Shown: positions 53,267-62,818 of the stretch, piece by piece
How the letters are laid out: every line of letters begins with the position of its first letter
Position numbering within the stretch: the first letter of the stretch is position 1
From: Bacteroidota bacterium
GTDB lineage: Bacteria; Bacteroidota; Bacteroidia; UBA4408
DNA length: 64,000 bases
Reading direction: 5' to 3'
Assembly: GCA_963169745.1 (NCBI GenBank)
Contig: CAUJCU010000017.1
Coordinates: 124,001 to 188,000, forward strand
Notes under the pieces: model-generated
Told to the model about the DNA's origin: nothing
Seen by the model: only the letters and a program-made list of their open reading frames with translations
The model's database searches: none
Translations under genes and position numbers: made by a program

Positions 53267-54034
53267 ATGAATAAAAAAGGCTTACATCTGTTTGTTTTTG
53301 CTTTATTGCTCTATCCCGTTTACGCCCAATCACAAATGGTAACCGGTAGTGATATTGACGCTCCAGGCATTCAAATGCGCAACGAGTCCTATTTTGGAAT
53401 CAACATAAATACCCATGGTTGGGGTTTTTCATATCGAAAAGGTAATCACATAACCGGTACTTTAAAAAAAATGATGGATTTTGATTTTGTCAACTATCGT
53501 CATCCCAAAGAAATAAAAGTGCGCAATGTATCCGGTTCATACAATTCAAAAAGCTACTACTACGGAAAACTTAATAATGCTACCTTGCTAAGGGCCGGTT
53601 ACGGTCTTCAAAAAGTAATTTATGATGCCGAACTTCCCGGTTCATTGGAAATTCGCCTGAATTACTATGCCGGAGCCTCAATTGGACTTTTAAAACCTGT
53701 TTATTTAGAAGTTTATAAACAATCTATAGCCGTGCCTGACCGTTATGAGTTGGTAACAGAAAAATACGATCCCAATAGCCATTTTACAGATAATATATTT
53801 GGCCGAGCTCCATTTATAAGAGGTATTAATGAAATTAGTTTAAACCCTGGTGTTTATGGAAAGTTTGGTGTGAATTTTGAATATGCTGCTGATGCCGAAG
53901 TAGTACGAGCTGTTGAGGCGGGTGTTATTCTCGACTACCACCCTAAACCTATGCCAATTATGGCTTTTAATACCAATAACCCCTTAATTCTGTCGTTTTA
54001 TGTAACGATAAACTGGGGTAAAAGATGGATATAA
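53267..54034 (+). CDS. Secreted outer-membrane-type protein, unknown
   Basis: The 255-residue protein has a signal peptide ([18 protein letters not shown]) and alternating amphipathic strands with many aromatic and Tyr residues ([52 protein letters not shown]), ending in an aromatic C-terminal residue pattern like an outer-membrane beta-barrel. No named family was recognised. The start was chosen at the signal peptide Met, which also lies just after the promoter. It is 10 bases upstream of lipA. Confidence 0.6.
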   Translation: MNKKGLHLFVFALLLYPVYAQSQMVTGSDIDAPGIQMRNESYFGININTHGWGFSYRKGNHITGTLKKMMDFDFVNYRHPKEIKVRNVSGSYNSKSYYYGKLNNATLLRAGYGLQKVIYDAELPGSLEIRLNYYAGASIGLLKPVYLEVYKQSIAVPDRYELVTEKYDPNSHFTDNIFGRAPFIRGINEISLNPGVYGKFGVNFEYAADAEVVRAVEAGVILDYHPKPMPIMAFNTNNPLILSFYVTINWGKRWI

Positions 54035-54044
54035 TGATTTACTT

Positions 54045-54926
54045 ATGTTAGTTGAAGAAAACAATTTAACAACCACCACAATTGCAGTAACCAAAAAACC
54101 CGAATGGCTAAGAGTAAAACTCCCAACAGGAAAAGAATATTCTGAGGTCAGGAAAATTGTTACCGAGCACAAACTGCACACCATTTGCCAAAGCGGTAAC
54201 TGCCCGAATATGGGCGAATGTTGGGGTGCCGGAACAGCCACTTTTATGATATTAGGAAATATCTGCACGCGCTCCTGCGGCTTCTGTGCTGTTGCCACCG
54301 GAAGGCCTTTAGCGGTTGACCTTGATGAACCAAGACGTGTAGCAGAATCTGTTAAGTTAATGAAAATTAAACATTGTGTAATTACTTCCGTAGATCGTGA
54401 TGATTTAAAAGACGGAGGCAGTATTATTTGGGCTGAAACGGTAAATGAAATTCGGAAAACAAGTCCGGGAACAACTTTAGAAACATTAATCCCCGACTTT
54501 CAGGGCAAATGGGAAAATTTGCAACACATTATTGATGTAGCCCCCGAAATTGTGTCGCACAATATGGAGACTGTACGCAGACTTACCAAACAAGTACGCA
54601 TACAAGCTAAATATGATCGTAGTTTAGAAGTACTTTCCCGACTTAGTGCAGCAGGAATGAAAGCAAAGTCTGGAATTATGCTTGGTTTGGGCGAAACCGA
54701 AGATGAAATAATTGAATCAATGCGTGACCTACGTGCAAGCGATGTTAAAATACTTACTATTGGTCAATACCTGCAACCTACCCCTAAACATTTGCCTGTT
54801 AAAGAATTTATTAAACCCGAACAATTTGCTAAACTTAAACGCATTGGTCTTGATTTAGGTTTTCGGTATGTAGAGAGCGGCCCATTGGTGCGATCATCTT
54901 ACCACGCTGAAAAGCATCTCTATTAA
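54045..54926 (+). CDS. lipA: Lipoyl synthase
   Basis: This radical-SAM enzyme inserts two sulfurs into octanoyl groups on lipoate-dependent enzymes. The 293-residue protein has the auxiliary cluster Cys set [12 protein letters not shown], the radical SAM motif [10 protein letters not shown] (CxxxCxxC), [30 protein letters not shown] and the C-terminal RSSYHAEK whose Ser ligates the auxiliary cluster. It is separated by 10 bases from the preceding OMP-type gene, so co-transcription is likely. Confidence 0.96.
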   Translation: MLVEENNLTTTTIAVTKKPEWLRVKLPTGKEYSEVRKIVTEHKLHTICQSGNCPNMGECWGAGTATFMILGNICTRSCGFCAVATGRPLAVDLDEPRRVAESVKLMKIKHCVITSVDRDDLKDGGSIIWAETVNEIRKTSPGTTLETLIPDFQGKWENLQHIIDVAPEIVSHNMETVRRLTKQVRIQAKYDRSLEVLSRLSAAGMKAKSGIMLGLGETEDEIIESMRDLRASDVKILTIGQYLQPTPKHLPVKEFIKPEQFAKLKRIGLDLGFRYVESGPLVRSSYHAEKHLY

Positions 54927-54982
54927 AATGAAACCCGCCTTTGGTTAAGGCTGTTCTGATTTACGAACGTAAACTAAAAAAA

Positions 54983-55975
54983 ATGAGAATAGGAATAAAT
55001 GGCTTAGGCAGAATAGGCAGAACCCTACTTCGTGTATGTTTCGAGCACCATAAAATTACCCCTGTAGTTATTAATGAACTTAGCGATAATGCCACATTGG
55101 CGCATCTTATAAAATACGATTCCGTGCATGGAAAATTTAATGGTGAAATTCAGTATAACGATGAAGGAATAATTGTTAACGGTCATTTTATTGCGGTAAG
55201 CCATCAAAATAATATTGAAAATATTAACTGGAAAAAATACCAACTCGATGCGGTGTGTGAATGTACCGGTCATTTTTTAGATCGAGATTCAGCACAAAAA
55301 CATATACTTCAGGGAGCCAAACGCGTCATTTTATCAGCCCCGCCAAAAGAAAGCAGTATAAAAACTATTGTTTTAGGTGTTAACGAACATTTAATTAATA
55401 TAGAAGATACAATTATTTCTAATGCCTCATGCACCACTAACTCGGCTGCTCCCTTAATTAAAGTTATTAACGATCTTTGGAGTATTAAAGCGGCTTTTAT
55501 TAGCACCACGCACTCCTATACCGGAGATCAGCGTTTAATAGATGCCCCGCATCATGATTTAAGAAGAGCAAGAGCTGCTGCCTTGTCCATTATTCCAACA
55601 ACAACCGGTGCTGCAAAAGCCCTTACAAAAGTTTTCCCCACTCTAGAGGGTAAAATTGGAGGTGGCGGAATAAGAGTCCCTGTGCCCGATGGCTCACTCA
55701 CTGACATAACTATGATTTTAGGCACTCCGGTTACCGAAGAAGAAGTAAACCGAATTTTTAAAAAAGCTGCCGAAACAAATTTTAAAGGAATTATTGAATA
55801 CACCCAAGACCCTGTTGTTTCTACAGATATTATAGGCAACACCCACTCTGTTGTATTCGATTCGCTTCTTACCTCGGTAGTTGGCCCAATGGTAAAAGTA
55901 GTAGGCTGGTATGATAATGAAGTGGGCTATTGCAACCGTTTGCACGACCTTTTATTAAAAATTCATTCGCTTTAA
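54983..55975 (+). CDS. gap: Type I glyceraldehyde-3-phosphate dehydrogenase
   Basis: The glycolytic NAD(P)-dependent enzyme catalyses the G3P to 1,3-bisphosphoglycerate step. The 330-residue protein has the Rossmann motif MRIGINGLGRIGRTLLR, the active-site Cys in ISNASCTTNSAAP (about 148), His in STTHSYTGDQRLID, and WYDNEVGYCNRL near the end. The ATG at 54983 starts the Rossmann strand directly; the frame is open upstream to 54941 without family support. Glycolytic or gluconeogenic preference cannot be told. It follows lipA by 56 bases. Confidence 0.94.
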   Translation: MRIGINGLGRIGRTLLRVCFEHHKITPVVINELSDNATLAHLIKYDSVHGKFNGEIQYNDEGIIVNGHFIAVSHQNNIENINWKKYQLDAVCECTGHFLDRDSAQKHILQGAKRVILSAPPKESSIKTIVLGVNEHLINIEDTIISNASCTTNSAAPLIKVINDLWSIKAAFISTTHSYTGDQRLIDAPHHDLRRARAAALSIIPTTTGAAKALTKVFPTLEGKIGGGGIRVPVPDGSLTDITMILGTPVTEEEVNRIFKKAAETNFKGIIEYTQDPVVSTDIIGNTHSVVFDSLLTSVVGPMVKVVGWYDNEVGYCNRLHDLLLKIHSL

Positions 55976-55985
55976 TAACTGAATT

Positions 55986-56531
55986 ATGTTATCGTATTTC
56001 TTATTCTTAATTTCATGTTTTATGCCTTTATCAAATCAACACCAAGCGTCACACAGTATATACGATTATTCAGTAACAGCTATTGATGGTAAAATTTTTG
56101 ATTTTAAAAGTTTAAAAGGGAAAAAAATCATTATTGTAAATACTGCTTCAGAATGTGGGAATACCCCACAGTATGCCGAACTTGAGAAAATATACGAACA
56201 ATACAAAACAAAGAATTTGGTTATTATTGGCTTTCCTTCAAATGATTTTGGGAAACAAGAACCAGGTACTAATGATGAAATTCATACATTTTGTTCCTTA
56301 AATTATAAAGTAACATTTCCAATGATGTCAAAAACTGTTGTTAAAGGTAACGATATGGCCCCCCTATTCAAATGGCTTACACAAAAAAAGCTAAACGGGA
56401 TACAAGATGCTCCTATTACTTGGAATTTTCAGAAATTTCTGATAAATGAAAAAGGAGAATGGGTTGCAAGTATTGCCCCTCAAATAAAGCCCTTAGAATC
56501 GCAGGAATTATTAACTTTTATCTCTAAGTAA
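55986..56531 (+). CDS. Glutathione-peroxidase-family thiol peroxidase (secreted or anchored)
   Basis: The 181-residue protein has an N-terminal hydrophobic segment (LSYFLFLISCFMPLSN) with a Cys, possibly a signal peptide or lipobox, and a Gpx fold with the peroxidatic Cys in VNTASECGNTPQYAELEKIY (a Cys form, not selenocysteine), the Gln-bearing GFPSNDFGKQEPG and Trp in WNFQKFLI. The second Cys in EIHTFCSLN fits an atypical 2-Cys thioredoxin-dependent enzyme. It is followed after 1 base by bshB1, consistent with thiol-peroxide defence. Confidence 0.85.
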   Translation: MLSYFLFLISCFMPLSNQHQASHSIYDYSVTAIDGKIFDFKSLKGKKIIIVNTASECGNTPQYAELEKIYEQYKTKNLVIIGFPSNDFGKQEPGTNDEIHTFCSLNYKVTFPMMSKTVVKGNDMAPLFKWLTQKKLNGIQDAPITWNFQKFLINEKGEWVASIAPQIKPLESQELLTFISK

Positions 56532-56532
56532 A

Positions 56533-57252
56533 TTGAAAATAGATATTTTAGCCTTTGCAGCCCATCCTGATGATGTTGAATTAGGCTGTTCGGCAACACT
56601 CATAAAACATCAAAAGGCAGGTTTTAAAACAGGTATAATTGACCTTACTGCCGGAGAGTTAGGAACACGTGGCAGCAAAGAAATACGTGCATCAGAATCT
56701 GACAAAGCATCGGCCATATTAAAAATAAGTATTCGTGAAAATTTAGGGTTTAAAGATGGTTTTTTTCAAAATAATGAAGCGCATATAATGCCTGTTATAA
56801 AAATGATTCGGAAATACAAACCTAACATTGTGTTGGCTAATGCCATAGATGACCGCCACCCGGACCATGGTAGGGCAGCAAAATTGTTGTATGATGCCTG
56901 TTTTTATTCCGGCCTGTCGAAAATTAATACTGTTGATGATATAGGGAACAATCAGACTGCATGGCGTCCAAAGGCCTTGTATCATTATATCCAATACAAT
57001 TATATTAAACCTGATTTTGTTATTGATATATCAAACGAAATGGAACAAAAATTAGAAGCAGTTATGGCTTACTCTTCACAGTTTTTCAATCCAAATTCCA
57101 ATGAACCGGAAACCCCTATAAGCTCCCTTTCATTTTTTAATGGCTTAAAAGAACGGGCATCCGATCTGGGTAGAATGATTGGAGTAAAATATGCCGAAGG
57201 TTTTACAAGCACCCGTTTAATAGGCGCAGAACTGTTAACAGATTTAATATAA
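56533..57252 (+). CDS. bshB1: Bacillithiol biosynthesis deacetylase BshB1
   Basis: BshB1 removes the acetyl group from GlcNAc-malate, the second step of bacillithiol synthesis. The 239-residue zinc hydrolase has the LmbE/PIG-L motif AFAAHPDDVELGCSATL near the start and VLANAIDDRHPDHGRAA, with the AHPDD and HPDH zinc ligands. It has a TTG start at 56533, one base after the Gpx stop. The first-step gene, bshA, lies 22 kb away at 33116 and bshC is absent, so the pathway is scattered. Confidence 0.92.
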   Translation: MKIDILAFAAHPDDVELGCSATLIKHQKAGFKTGIIDLTAGELGTRGSKEIRASESDKASAILKISIRENLGFKDGFFQNNEAHIMPVIKMIRKYKPNIVLANAIDDRHPDHGRAAKLLYDACFYSGLSKINTVDDIGNNQTAWRPKALYHYIQYNYIKPDFVIDISNEMEQKLEAVMAYSSQFFNPNSNEPETPISSLSFFNGLKERASDLGRMIGVKYAEGFTSTRLIGAELLTDLI

Positions 57253-57287
57253 ATCATCATCTTTGTGTTGTTAAGCAACAACTCAAT

Positions 57288-59222
57288 ATGCTAATGACTG
57301 ACCCAAGTGATGATTACGCTAAAGGATTAGGTATTCTGCAAAAATACTGGGGTCATCAAAACTTTCGTGATTTGCAATGGGATATTATTTCCTGTGTTTT
57401 ACAAAAGAAAGACACCATTGCCTTACTACCCACCGGTGGTGGTAAATCTATTTGCTTTCAGATACCCGCATTGCTCATGCCCGGTTTATGTGTGGTGGTT
57501 ACTCCACTTATTGCACTTATGAAAGACCAAGTAATGCAGCTCAATAAAAAAGGCATAACCGCTATTTCATTACACAGTGGTATGAGTCGCAGAGAAATAG
57601 ACATAGCCATAGGAAACTGTATTCAAAAGCAATATAAATTCCTTTATGTATCACCCGAGCGCCTTCAAACAGAATCATTTTTAGCCTTAGTAGATAGAAT
57701 GAATGTATCATTAATTGCCATTGACGAAGCACATTGTATTTCTCAATGGGGATATGATTTTAGACCTTCCTATTTAAAGATAACTACGTTCACTGAATTA
57801 ATACCTCAAGTTCCTATAATTGCGCTTACTGCTACTGCTACAAAAAAAGTAGTTGATGATTTAAGCCAAAAATTAATACTGTATAATCCCATTTTTTTTA
57901 AAAAGAGTTTTGAACGTAAAAATTTGGCTTATATGGTGTTATATGAAGAAAATAAATTGGAGCGTTTACTTAAAATTGCTACTACTATTCAGGGAACAGG
58001 TATTATCTATGCCAGAAACAGGAGATTATCACAAGATATCAGCAACTATTTAAACTTAAACGGAATTTCAGCTACTTTTTATAATGCAGGATTAACAGCC
58101 GAGCAACGTGACAATCGGCAAAGTGATTGGATTAACAACAAAGTTAAAGTAATGGTATGTACCAATGCTTTTGGGATGGGGATTGATAAACCCGATGTGC
58201 GTTATGTAATTCATTATAGCCCACCCGAAAATATAGAAAATTACTTTCAAGAGGCAGGACGAGCCGGTCGTGACGGAAAAAAGTCATACGCAGTCATGTT
58301 GTTCGAAAAGTCGAACCGTTTTGAATTATCACAACAAATAGAAACCTCATTTCCCCCTTTGCATGATATAAAGAGAGTATACCAGGGTTTATCTAACTAT
58401 TTTCAAATAGCAGTAGGTGTTACCCCCGAAAATACATTTGATTTTGATATAGCTCATTTTTGTGAAACCTATGACTTAAAACAAAGTATGGTCTATTTTG
58501 CTATGAAACTATTGGAGCGAGATGCTTACATTTCACTTACCGAAGAAATAAATATGCCTTCGCGAATTAAGTTTCAGGTAAACCGTACAGCTTTGTATAA
58601 TTTTCAGGTGTATCATTTTAAGTATGATGAGTTTATTAAGCTGCTGCTTCGCTCCTATGCCGGAGTATTTGATAATTTTATTACTATCAACGAAACGGAA
58701 TTAGCAAAAAGGTATGGAAGCAAAAAATCTGAAATTATAAAAAATCTTGAATTTCTGGATTCCAGGAAAATATTGAGTTATTTACCTCAGAAAAGTATTC
58801 CTCAACTCCATTTTACGGCATCTCGTGTTGATGCTAAAAGACTCATTTTAAGTAAGGAAGTTTATATCGACCGTAAGGAGTTAGCATTGAAAAAGATGGA
58901 AGCTATTTTGGGGTATGCAGAACAATCAGATACCTGCCGCAGTGTTTTGCTTTTAAAGTATTTTGAGGAAGAAATGCCTAAAAAATGTGGACAATGTGAT
59001 GTGTGTATTGCTGAAAGAAAAGCTGAATTGAATAATATGCTTATTCAAAAATTAAGTAATCAAATAATGTCTATTATTCAAAAAGAACCTATAAGTATAA
59101 AACAGCTTATGAACCATTTTAAGAAATTTCAAGAAGCCGATGTTCTCGAAACTTTAAACTGGCTATTTGAAGTGAACGAAGTGTTCGAAAAAAACGGACT
59201 TCTATATATCAAAGAGAAATAA
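57288..59222 (+). CDS. recQ: RecQ-family ATP-dependent DNA helicase
   Basis: The 644-residue 3'-5' helicase acts in recombination and replication-fork repair. It has Walker A ALLPTGGGKSICFQIP (about 46), DEAH box AIDEAHCISQWGYDFRPSY, VIALTATATKKV, TNAFGMGIDKPDVRYVIHY and QEAGRAGRDGKKS. The RQC zinc-binding region follows (CRSVLLLKYFEEEMPKKCGQCDVC). A C-terminal HRDC domain is not evident. Two ATGs (57288 and 57294) are possible starts. Confidence 0.95.
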   Translation: MLMTDPSDDYAKGLGILQKYWGHQNFRDLQWDIISCVLQKKDTIALLPTGGGKSICFQIPALLMPGLCVVVTPLIALMKDQVMQLNKKGITAISLHSGMSRREIDIAIGNCIQKQYKFLYVSPERLQTESFLALVDRMNVSLIAIDEAHCISQWGYDFRPSYLKITTFTELIPQVPIIALTATATKKVVDDLSQKLILYNPIFFKKSFERKNLAYMVLYEENKLERLLKIATTIQGTGIIYARNRRLSQDISNYLNLNGISATFYNAGLTAEQRDNRQSDWINNKVKVMVCTNAFGMGIDKPDVRYVIHYSPPENIENYFQEAGRAGRDGKKSYAVMLFEKSNRFELSQQIETSFPPLHDIKRVYQGLSNYFQIAVGVTPENTFDFDIAHFCETYDLKQSMVYFAMKLLERDAYISLTEEINMPSRIKFQVNRTALYNFQVYHFKYDEFIKLLLRSYAGVFDNFITINETELAKRYGSKKSEIIKNLEFLDSRKILSYLPQKSIPQLHFTASRVDAKRLILSKEVYIDRKELALKKMEAILGYAEQSDTCRSVLLLKYFEEEMPKKCGQCDVCIAERKAELNNMLIQKLSNQIMSIIQKEPISIKQLMNHFKKFQEADVLETLNWLFEVNEVFEKNGLLYIKEK

Positions 59223-59228
59223 ACTGAT

Positions 59229-60449
59229 TTACATATCTAATTTTCGTAAGTCTGGGGCATATTTTGCGGTAAAACCTACAACCCCAATGGTAATTAAGCC
59301 GCCATAAATAACCGAAGGTACCAAGCCAAAAACTCGAGCTGCCAGTCCACTTTCAAAAGATCCTAACTCATTACTCAAACTTATGAAAATACTGTTTACT
59401 GATGATACCCGACCACGCATGTCGTCAGGAGTGCTCAATTGAACTACTGTTTGCCTGATAACAACAGATATATTATCAACCGCTCCACTTAATGCGAGTA
59501 CCAAAACAGATAAATAAAAATTTTTACTTAAAGCAAAAACGATCATACACAAGCCAAAGACAGCAACCGATAAAAGTAAAATTTTACCGGCCCCCTTTGC
59601 CGGAGGTCTTTTCATCATGATAATAGCCATTAACACGGCACCAATTGCGGGTGCTGAGCGTAGTACGCCTAATCCTTGTGCGCCACAATTATAGATTTCT
59701 GCTGCAAAAACAGGCAACAAGGCTACTGCGCCTCCAAACAAAACAGCAAACAAATCCAACGAAATGGAGTGAATAATAATTTGATTTCCAAAAACAAACT
59801 TGATGCCCCCCGACAATCGTTTAAGTGTGCTTTCTTTGCTTGTATTGGAATATTCCTGATGATAAGTAATTGCAGCAAATAAAAAGAAAGAAATAATTTG
59901 TAATAAAAGTATAAATCCCATACTGAGGGTCATTCCCCAAAAACCATAAATAATACCTCCTACAGCAGGTCCAAGAACTGCAGCAAAATGAAAAGCAGTA
60001 GTGTTCCATGTTGTGGCATTTGTAAATATTTCAACCGGAACAAGGTTAGGCATCATAGCCTGTGAAGCGGGACCAAAAAAACCTCGTGCCAAGCCAATAA
60101 TAACAACTACAGAGTAGTATCCCCACAATAAGGAAGATGGATTTATGAGGGAGTGGTTAAAACTAAGATAGAATAAAAAGCAACTTGCTGCAGAAATTAG
60201 TAAAGTGCTTCCTAAGACCATTTTTTTTCGGCTAAACGTATCGGCCATATTACCAGCAAAAAGCACAATGCTTACAAAAGGAATAATTTCTGCAATTCCA
60301 ATTAGGCCTAATGATAAGGGGTCTTTAGTAATATCGTATATCATCCAGCTTAATATCAAATTTTGCATTTGAACAGAAAAAGTAAGAAAAAACCTTCCGA
60401 GCACATATTTGCGAAAAGATTTAATCTTTAGAACTTCAAAAGCTGACAT
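59229..60449 (-). CDS. MFS transporter (EntS/macrolide-efflux-like)
   Basis: The 406-residue inner-membrane protein has about twelve transmembrane helices, with the MFS motif A between helices 2 and 3 (AGNMADTFSRKKMVLGST) and a similar central region (RGFFGPASQAMMPNLVP). The pattern is that of the MFS_3/EntS group, which exports siderophores, macrolides and other small molecules. Its start overlaps the stop of the ABM-domain gene (ATGA type), so the two are translationally coupled. It converges with recQ, with 6 bases between them. Confidence 0.85.
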   Translation of the reverse strand: MSAFEVLKIKSFRKYVLGRFFLTFSVQMQNLILSWMIYDITKDPLSLGLIGIAEIIPFVSIVLFAGNMADTFSRKKMVLGSTLLISAASCFLFYLSFNHSLINPSSLLWGYYSVVVIIGLARGFFGPASQAMMPNLVPVEIFTNATTWNTTAFHFAAVLGPAVGGIIYGFWGMTLSMGFILLLQIISFFLFAAITYHQEYSNTSKESTLKRLSGGIKFVFGNQIIIHSISLDLFAVLFGGAVALLPVFAAEIYNCGAQGLGVLRSAPAIGAVLMAIIMMKRPPAKGAGKILLLSVAVFGLCMIVFALSKNFYLSVLVLALSGAVDNISVVIRQTVVQLSTPDDMRGRVSSVNSIFISLSNELGSFESGLAARVFGLVPSVIYGGLITIGVVGFTAKYAPDLRKLDM

Positions 60450-60751
60450 TACCTTTTAACTGAACTATTAAAAAGTATTTCTGTAGTCCAGGCTTCTGGC
60501 TTTGCGCCAAACAAAACCTTTGTACTTGCCCATACGGTATTAAATAATTCGGATTGACGATACAGCTCTAAATATTTTTCATGTTCCCATTCACTAATTG
60601 TAAAAAATACAGGGCTGTGGTGCTGTTTAATGAGTTTGAGTGAAATGCAGCCTTCGGCACGGGCAATATGTTCTTTATATTGTTCAAAAAGATGTTCAAA
60701 ATCTTGTGTACTTTCTTGTTTAAAAGTCATTTTTACTATACGAATTATCAT
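60449..60751 (-). CDS. Antibiotic-biosynthesis-monooxygenase-like (ABM) domain protein
   Basis: The 100-residue protein has the dimeric alpha/beta-barrel ABM pattern: a first strand IIRIVKMTFKQESTQDFEHL, a helix, LIKQHHSPVFFTISEWEHEKY and SELFNTVWASTKVLF. Relatives are small monooxygenases or heme-degrading enzymes; catalytic residues cannot be assigned. It lies between a SAM hydrolase gene and the MFS exporter on one minus-strand operon. Start codon 60751 gives the full first strand. Confidence 0.7.
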   Translation of the reverse strand: MIIRIVKMTFKQESTQDFEHLFEQYKEHIARAEGCISLKLIKQHHSPVFFTISEWEHEKYLELYRQSELFNTVWASTKVLFGAKPEAWTTEILFNSSVKR

Positions 60752-60765
60752 TACAGTTCATTAGT

Positions 60766-61572
60766 TTAATTTTCACCAAAACGGATAATTATTTTATCGT
60801 GTCTGTTCAGGCCTAAATATTGTTTGGCACTACCATTACTAATAGCTATTTCAAGCCTATCCAAAGAGTTAAAATGAATCAGTAAATCTCCTCCTTTTTT
60901 GTCTTCGTAGTGACTATTTAACTTCGTTGTTTCATGTCCTTTTATCTCTATACGAAACGAAGCTCCCTTACCCGTGTTTTCAAAAAGCTCACGACTAATG
61001 TTTGTAATACAATTTCCAAACTTGTCAATATGCCATATATAACCAAAAATGGTTTGATCTCGTACATAAGAATTAAACAAAACAACTTGCTTGTAATTTT
61101 GAATTAATTCTCCTGAATTTTCAGGTTCTTTTTGTTGGATAATACGTTGTATAGCCGGCAAATAAAAGTCTTTAAACGGAAATGAGCTTTTTTGTCCTAA
61201 CAGGTTTTCTGTAATTTTTACAATATATGTCGGCTGCTCCGTAAACAAAACAGAAAATAAGCCGTTGTCAGGCCCTATGAAAAAATGATTCTGATATTTA
61301 CATAAAAGTAATGGTGCCTTAATATGCGATTCATTGTTAATTAAAATACAGTGAATAGTTCCTTCAGGAAAAAAATGAAAACAATTATGCAACACTTCTC
61401 CTGCTTTAAATGAATCATAATCGGGTATTTGATGCGTTATGTCAACAATATTATTAGGTTTTACCGTGCGGTGTATAACACCTTTAATAATAGCAACGTA
61501 AAAATCTTGTAATCCTAAATCACTAGTTAATGTAATAATGGGTATTTCAGGATAAACTACTGACAAAGTCAA
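60766..61572 (-). CDS. SAM hydrolase/SAM-hydroxide adenosyltransferase family (DUF62) protein
   Basis: The 268-residue protein belongs to the SAM hydroxide adenosyltransferase family, which splits S-adenosylmethionine to adenosine and methionine and is related to fluorinase and chlorinase. It has the N-terminal IITLTSDLGLQDFYVAIIKGVI, NIVDITHQIPDYDSFKAGEVL, HFFIGPDNGLFSVLF and WHIDKFGNCITNIS. The long aromatic insert needed for fluorinase was not seen, so halogenase activity is not implied. A TTG start is used (61572); an alternative start cannot be excluded. Confidence 0.85.
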   Translation of the reverse strand: MTLSVVYPEIPIITLTSDLGLQDFYVAIIKGVIHRTVKPNNIVDITHQIPDYDSFKAGEVLHNCFHFFPEGTIHCILINNESHIKAPLLLCKYQNHFFIGPDNGLFSVLFTEQPTYIVKITENLLGQKSSFPFKDFYLPAIQRIIQQKEPENSGELIQNYKQVVLFNSYVRDQTIFGYIWHIDKFGNCITNISRELFENTGKGASFRIEIKGHETTKLNSHYEDKKGGDLLIHFNSLDRLEIAISNGSAKQYLGLNRHDKIIIRFGEN

Positions 61573-61598
61573 ATACTTTTTTTTGTAATTTTAAGCCG

Positions 61599-61606
61599 CA
61601 AAATTA
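61599..61606 (-). promoter_or_regulatory. -7 element upstream of the SAM hydrolase operon
   Basis: The minus strand reads TAATTTTG, an exact TAnnTTTG match, about 27 bases before the TTG start of the SAM hydrolase gene. A -33 box with standard spacing was not found. Confidence 0.45.
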
Positions 61607-61638
61607 GTTATTTTACACTAAAAATTGAATTATATCCT

Positions 61639-62604
61639 TTGACTGAACGATTTTTTGAACTAGACAGCATTAGCCCTATTGAATTTTACGGAGTTAACGA
61701 TAGCAAACTTCAAATTTTTCAAAAATATTTTCCTAAAGTTAAGATTATTGGACGTGGTTCCAGTATAAAAATTATAGGTGAAGAAAAATTTATAAACGAA
61801 TTTTACACTGTACTCGAAAAGCTTGAAGAATACTTTCACCGTTTTGGCAAATTGCATGAAAGCGATATTGTAAAGATGCTTGGAAAACAAGAATTTGAAA
61901 CAAGTAGTACTGTTACTGAAAGTTTTGTAATAGACAACAATATTCTTTTATACGGAACGAATGGCACGATAGTAAAGGCACGTACTGCCAATCAGTCAAA
62001 AATGGTAGAGCAAATTACTCAAAAAGATATGCTGTTCGCTATTGGCCCGGCAGGTACAGGAAAAACTTATACAGCAGTTGCATTAGCTGTTCGTGCACTA
62101 AAAAATAAAGAAGTGAAACGCATTGTTTTAACACGTCCTGCTGTTGAGGCTGGTGAAAATTTAGGTTTTTTACCCGGTGACTTAAAAGAAAAACTTGACC
62201 CCTATTTGCAGCCCCTTTATGACGCTTTACGCGATATGATTCCGTCTGAAAAACTAAATCAACATATTGAAAATGGAGTTATCCAAATAGCTCCATTGGC
62301 TTTTATGCGTGGGCGTACCTTAGACCATGCCTTTGTGATATTAGACGAAGCACAAAATGCAACACAAAGCCAAATGAAAATGTTTTTAACACGAATGGGC
62401 AGTAGTGCTAAATTTATAATTACCGGTGATATGACACAAGTAGATTTGCCTAAAAATCAACCCTCTGGGCTTGCTCAAGCAGTTAAATTACTAAATCATA
62501 TAAATGGGATTGCTTTTGTTTATTTAGACGCTACAGATGTAATTAGACATCAATTGGTTAAGAATATAATTGTGGCTTATAATCAAGAACAACAGAAAGA
62601 TTAA
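61639..62604 (+). CDS. PhoH-family ATPase
   Basis: The 321-residue protein has an N-terminal KH-like RNA-binding half (FFELDSISPIEFYGVNDSKL, KVKIIGRGSSIKIIGEE) and a PhoH P-loop ATPase domain with GPAGTGKTYTAVA, VLTRPAVEAGENLGFLPGDL, VILDEAQNATQSQMKMFLTR and FIITGDMTQVDLP. PhoH proteins are linked to RNA metabolism and stress. It begins with TTG at 61639; the following residues match family N-termini. It diverges from the SAM hydrolase gene, with 66 bases between the starts. Confidence 0.93.
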   Translation: MTERFFELDSISPIEFYGVNDSKLQIFQKYFPKVKIIGRGSSIKIIGEEKFINEFYTVLEKLEEYFHRFGKLHESDIVKMLGKQEFETSSTVTESFVIDNNILLYGTNGTIVKARTANQSKMVEQITQKDMLFAIGPAGTGKTYTAVALAVRALKNKEVKRIVLTRPAVEAGENLGFLPGDLKEKLDPYLQPLYDALRDMIPSEKLNQHIENGVIQIAPLAFMRGRTLDHAFVILDEAQNATQSQMKMFLTRMGSSAKFIITGDMTQVDLPKNQPSGLAQAVKLLNHINGIAFVYLDATDVIRHQLVKNIIVAYNQEQQKD

Positions 62605-62818
62605 TAAAGTGAAACCGAACTTTATTAAAAACAAGAACACTCGTTTTTTATATTGGTCTATAATTTGTTTAGTATCTATATGAGTAACCAAACCGATGAA
62701 ATCTTATGCCCCACAAAGTTTGCAAATAAAGCCCTTTAGGTATGTACATCAAAGTTTAACACCAACCAGGCAAATATCATCAACTTGTTCTAATTCACCT
62801 TTCCAGTCCTGAAATATA
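62605..62818. other. Gap between phoH and the T9SS gene
   Basis: No full gene is present. It contains a scar of a SpoIIE-type phosphatase C-terminus on minus (62749-62817) and a 19-codon plus frame (62680-62739) too short to call. No clear hairpin terminator was seen. Confidence 0.5.
62749..62817 (-). pseudogene. Remnant of a SpoIIE/PP2C-type phosphatase C-terminus
   Basis: On the minus strand the frame reads IFQDWKGELEQVDDICLVGVKL then a stop (TGA at 62749-62751). The W-x-G-x-x-x-Q-x-D-D-I-x-x-x-G pattern is the usual C-terminal signature of Bacteroidota SpoIIE-domain protein phosphatases. The rest of such a gene is absent: the frame runs upstream into the end of the T9SS gene, a deletion or recombination scar. 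Confidence 0.5.

Noticed and set aside
60766-61572. Fluorinase or chlorinase
   Set aside because: The protein lacks the long insertion and halide-site context of those enzymes; it fits the SAM hydroxide adenosyltransferase group.
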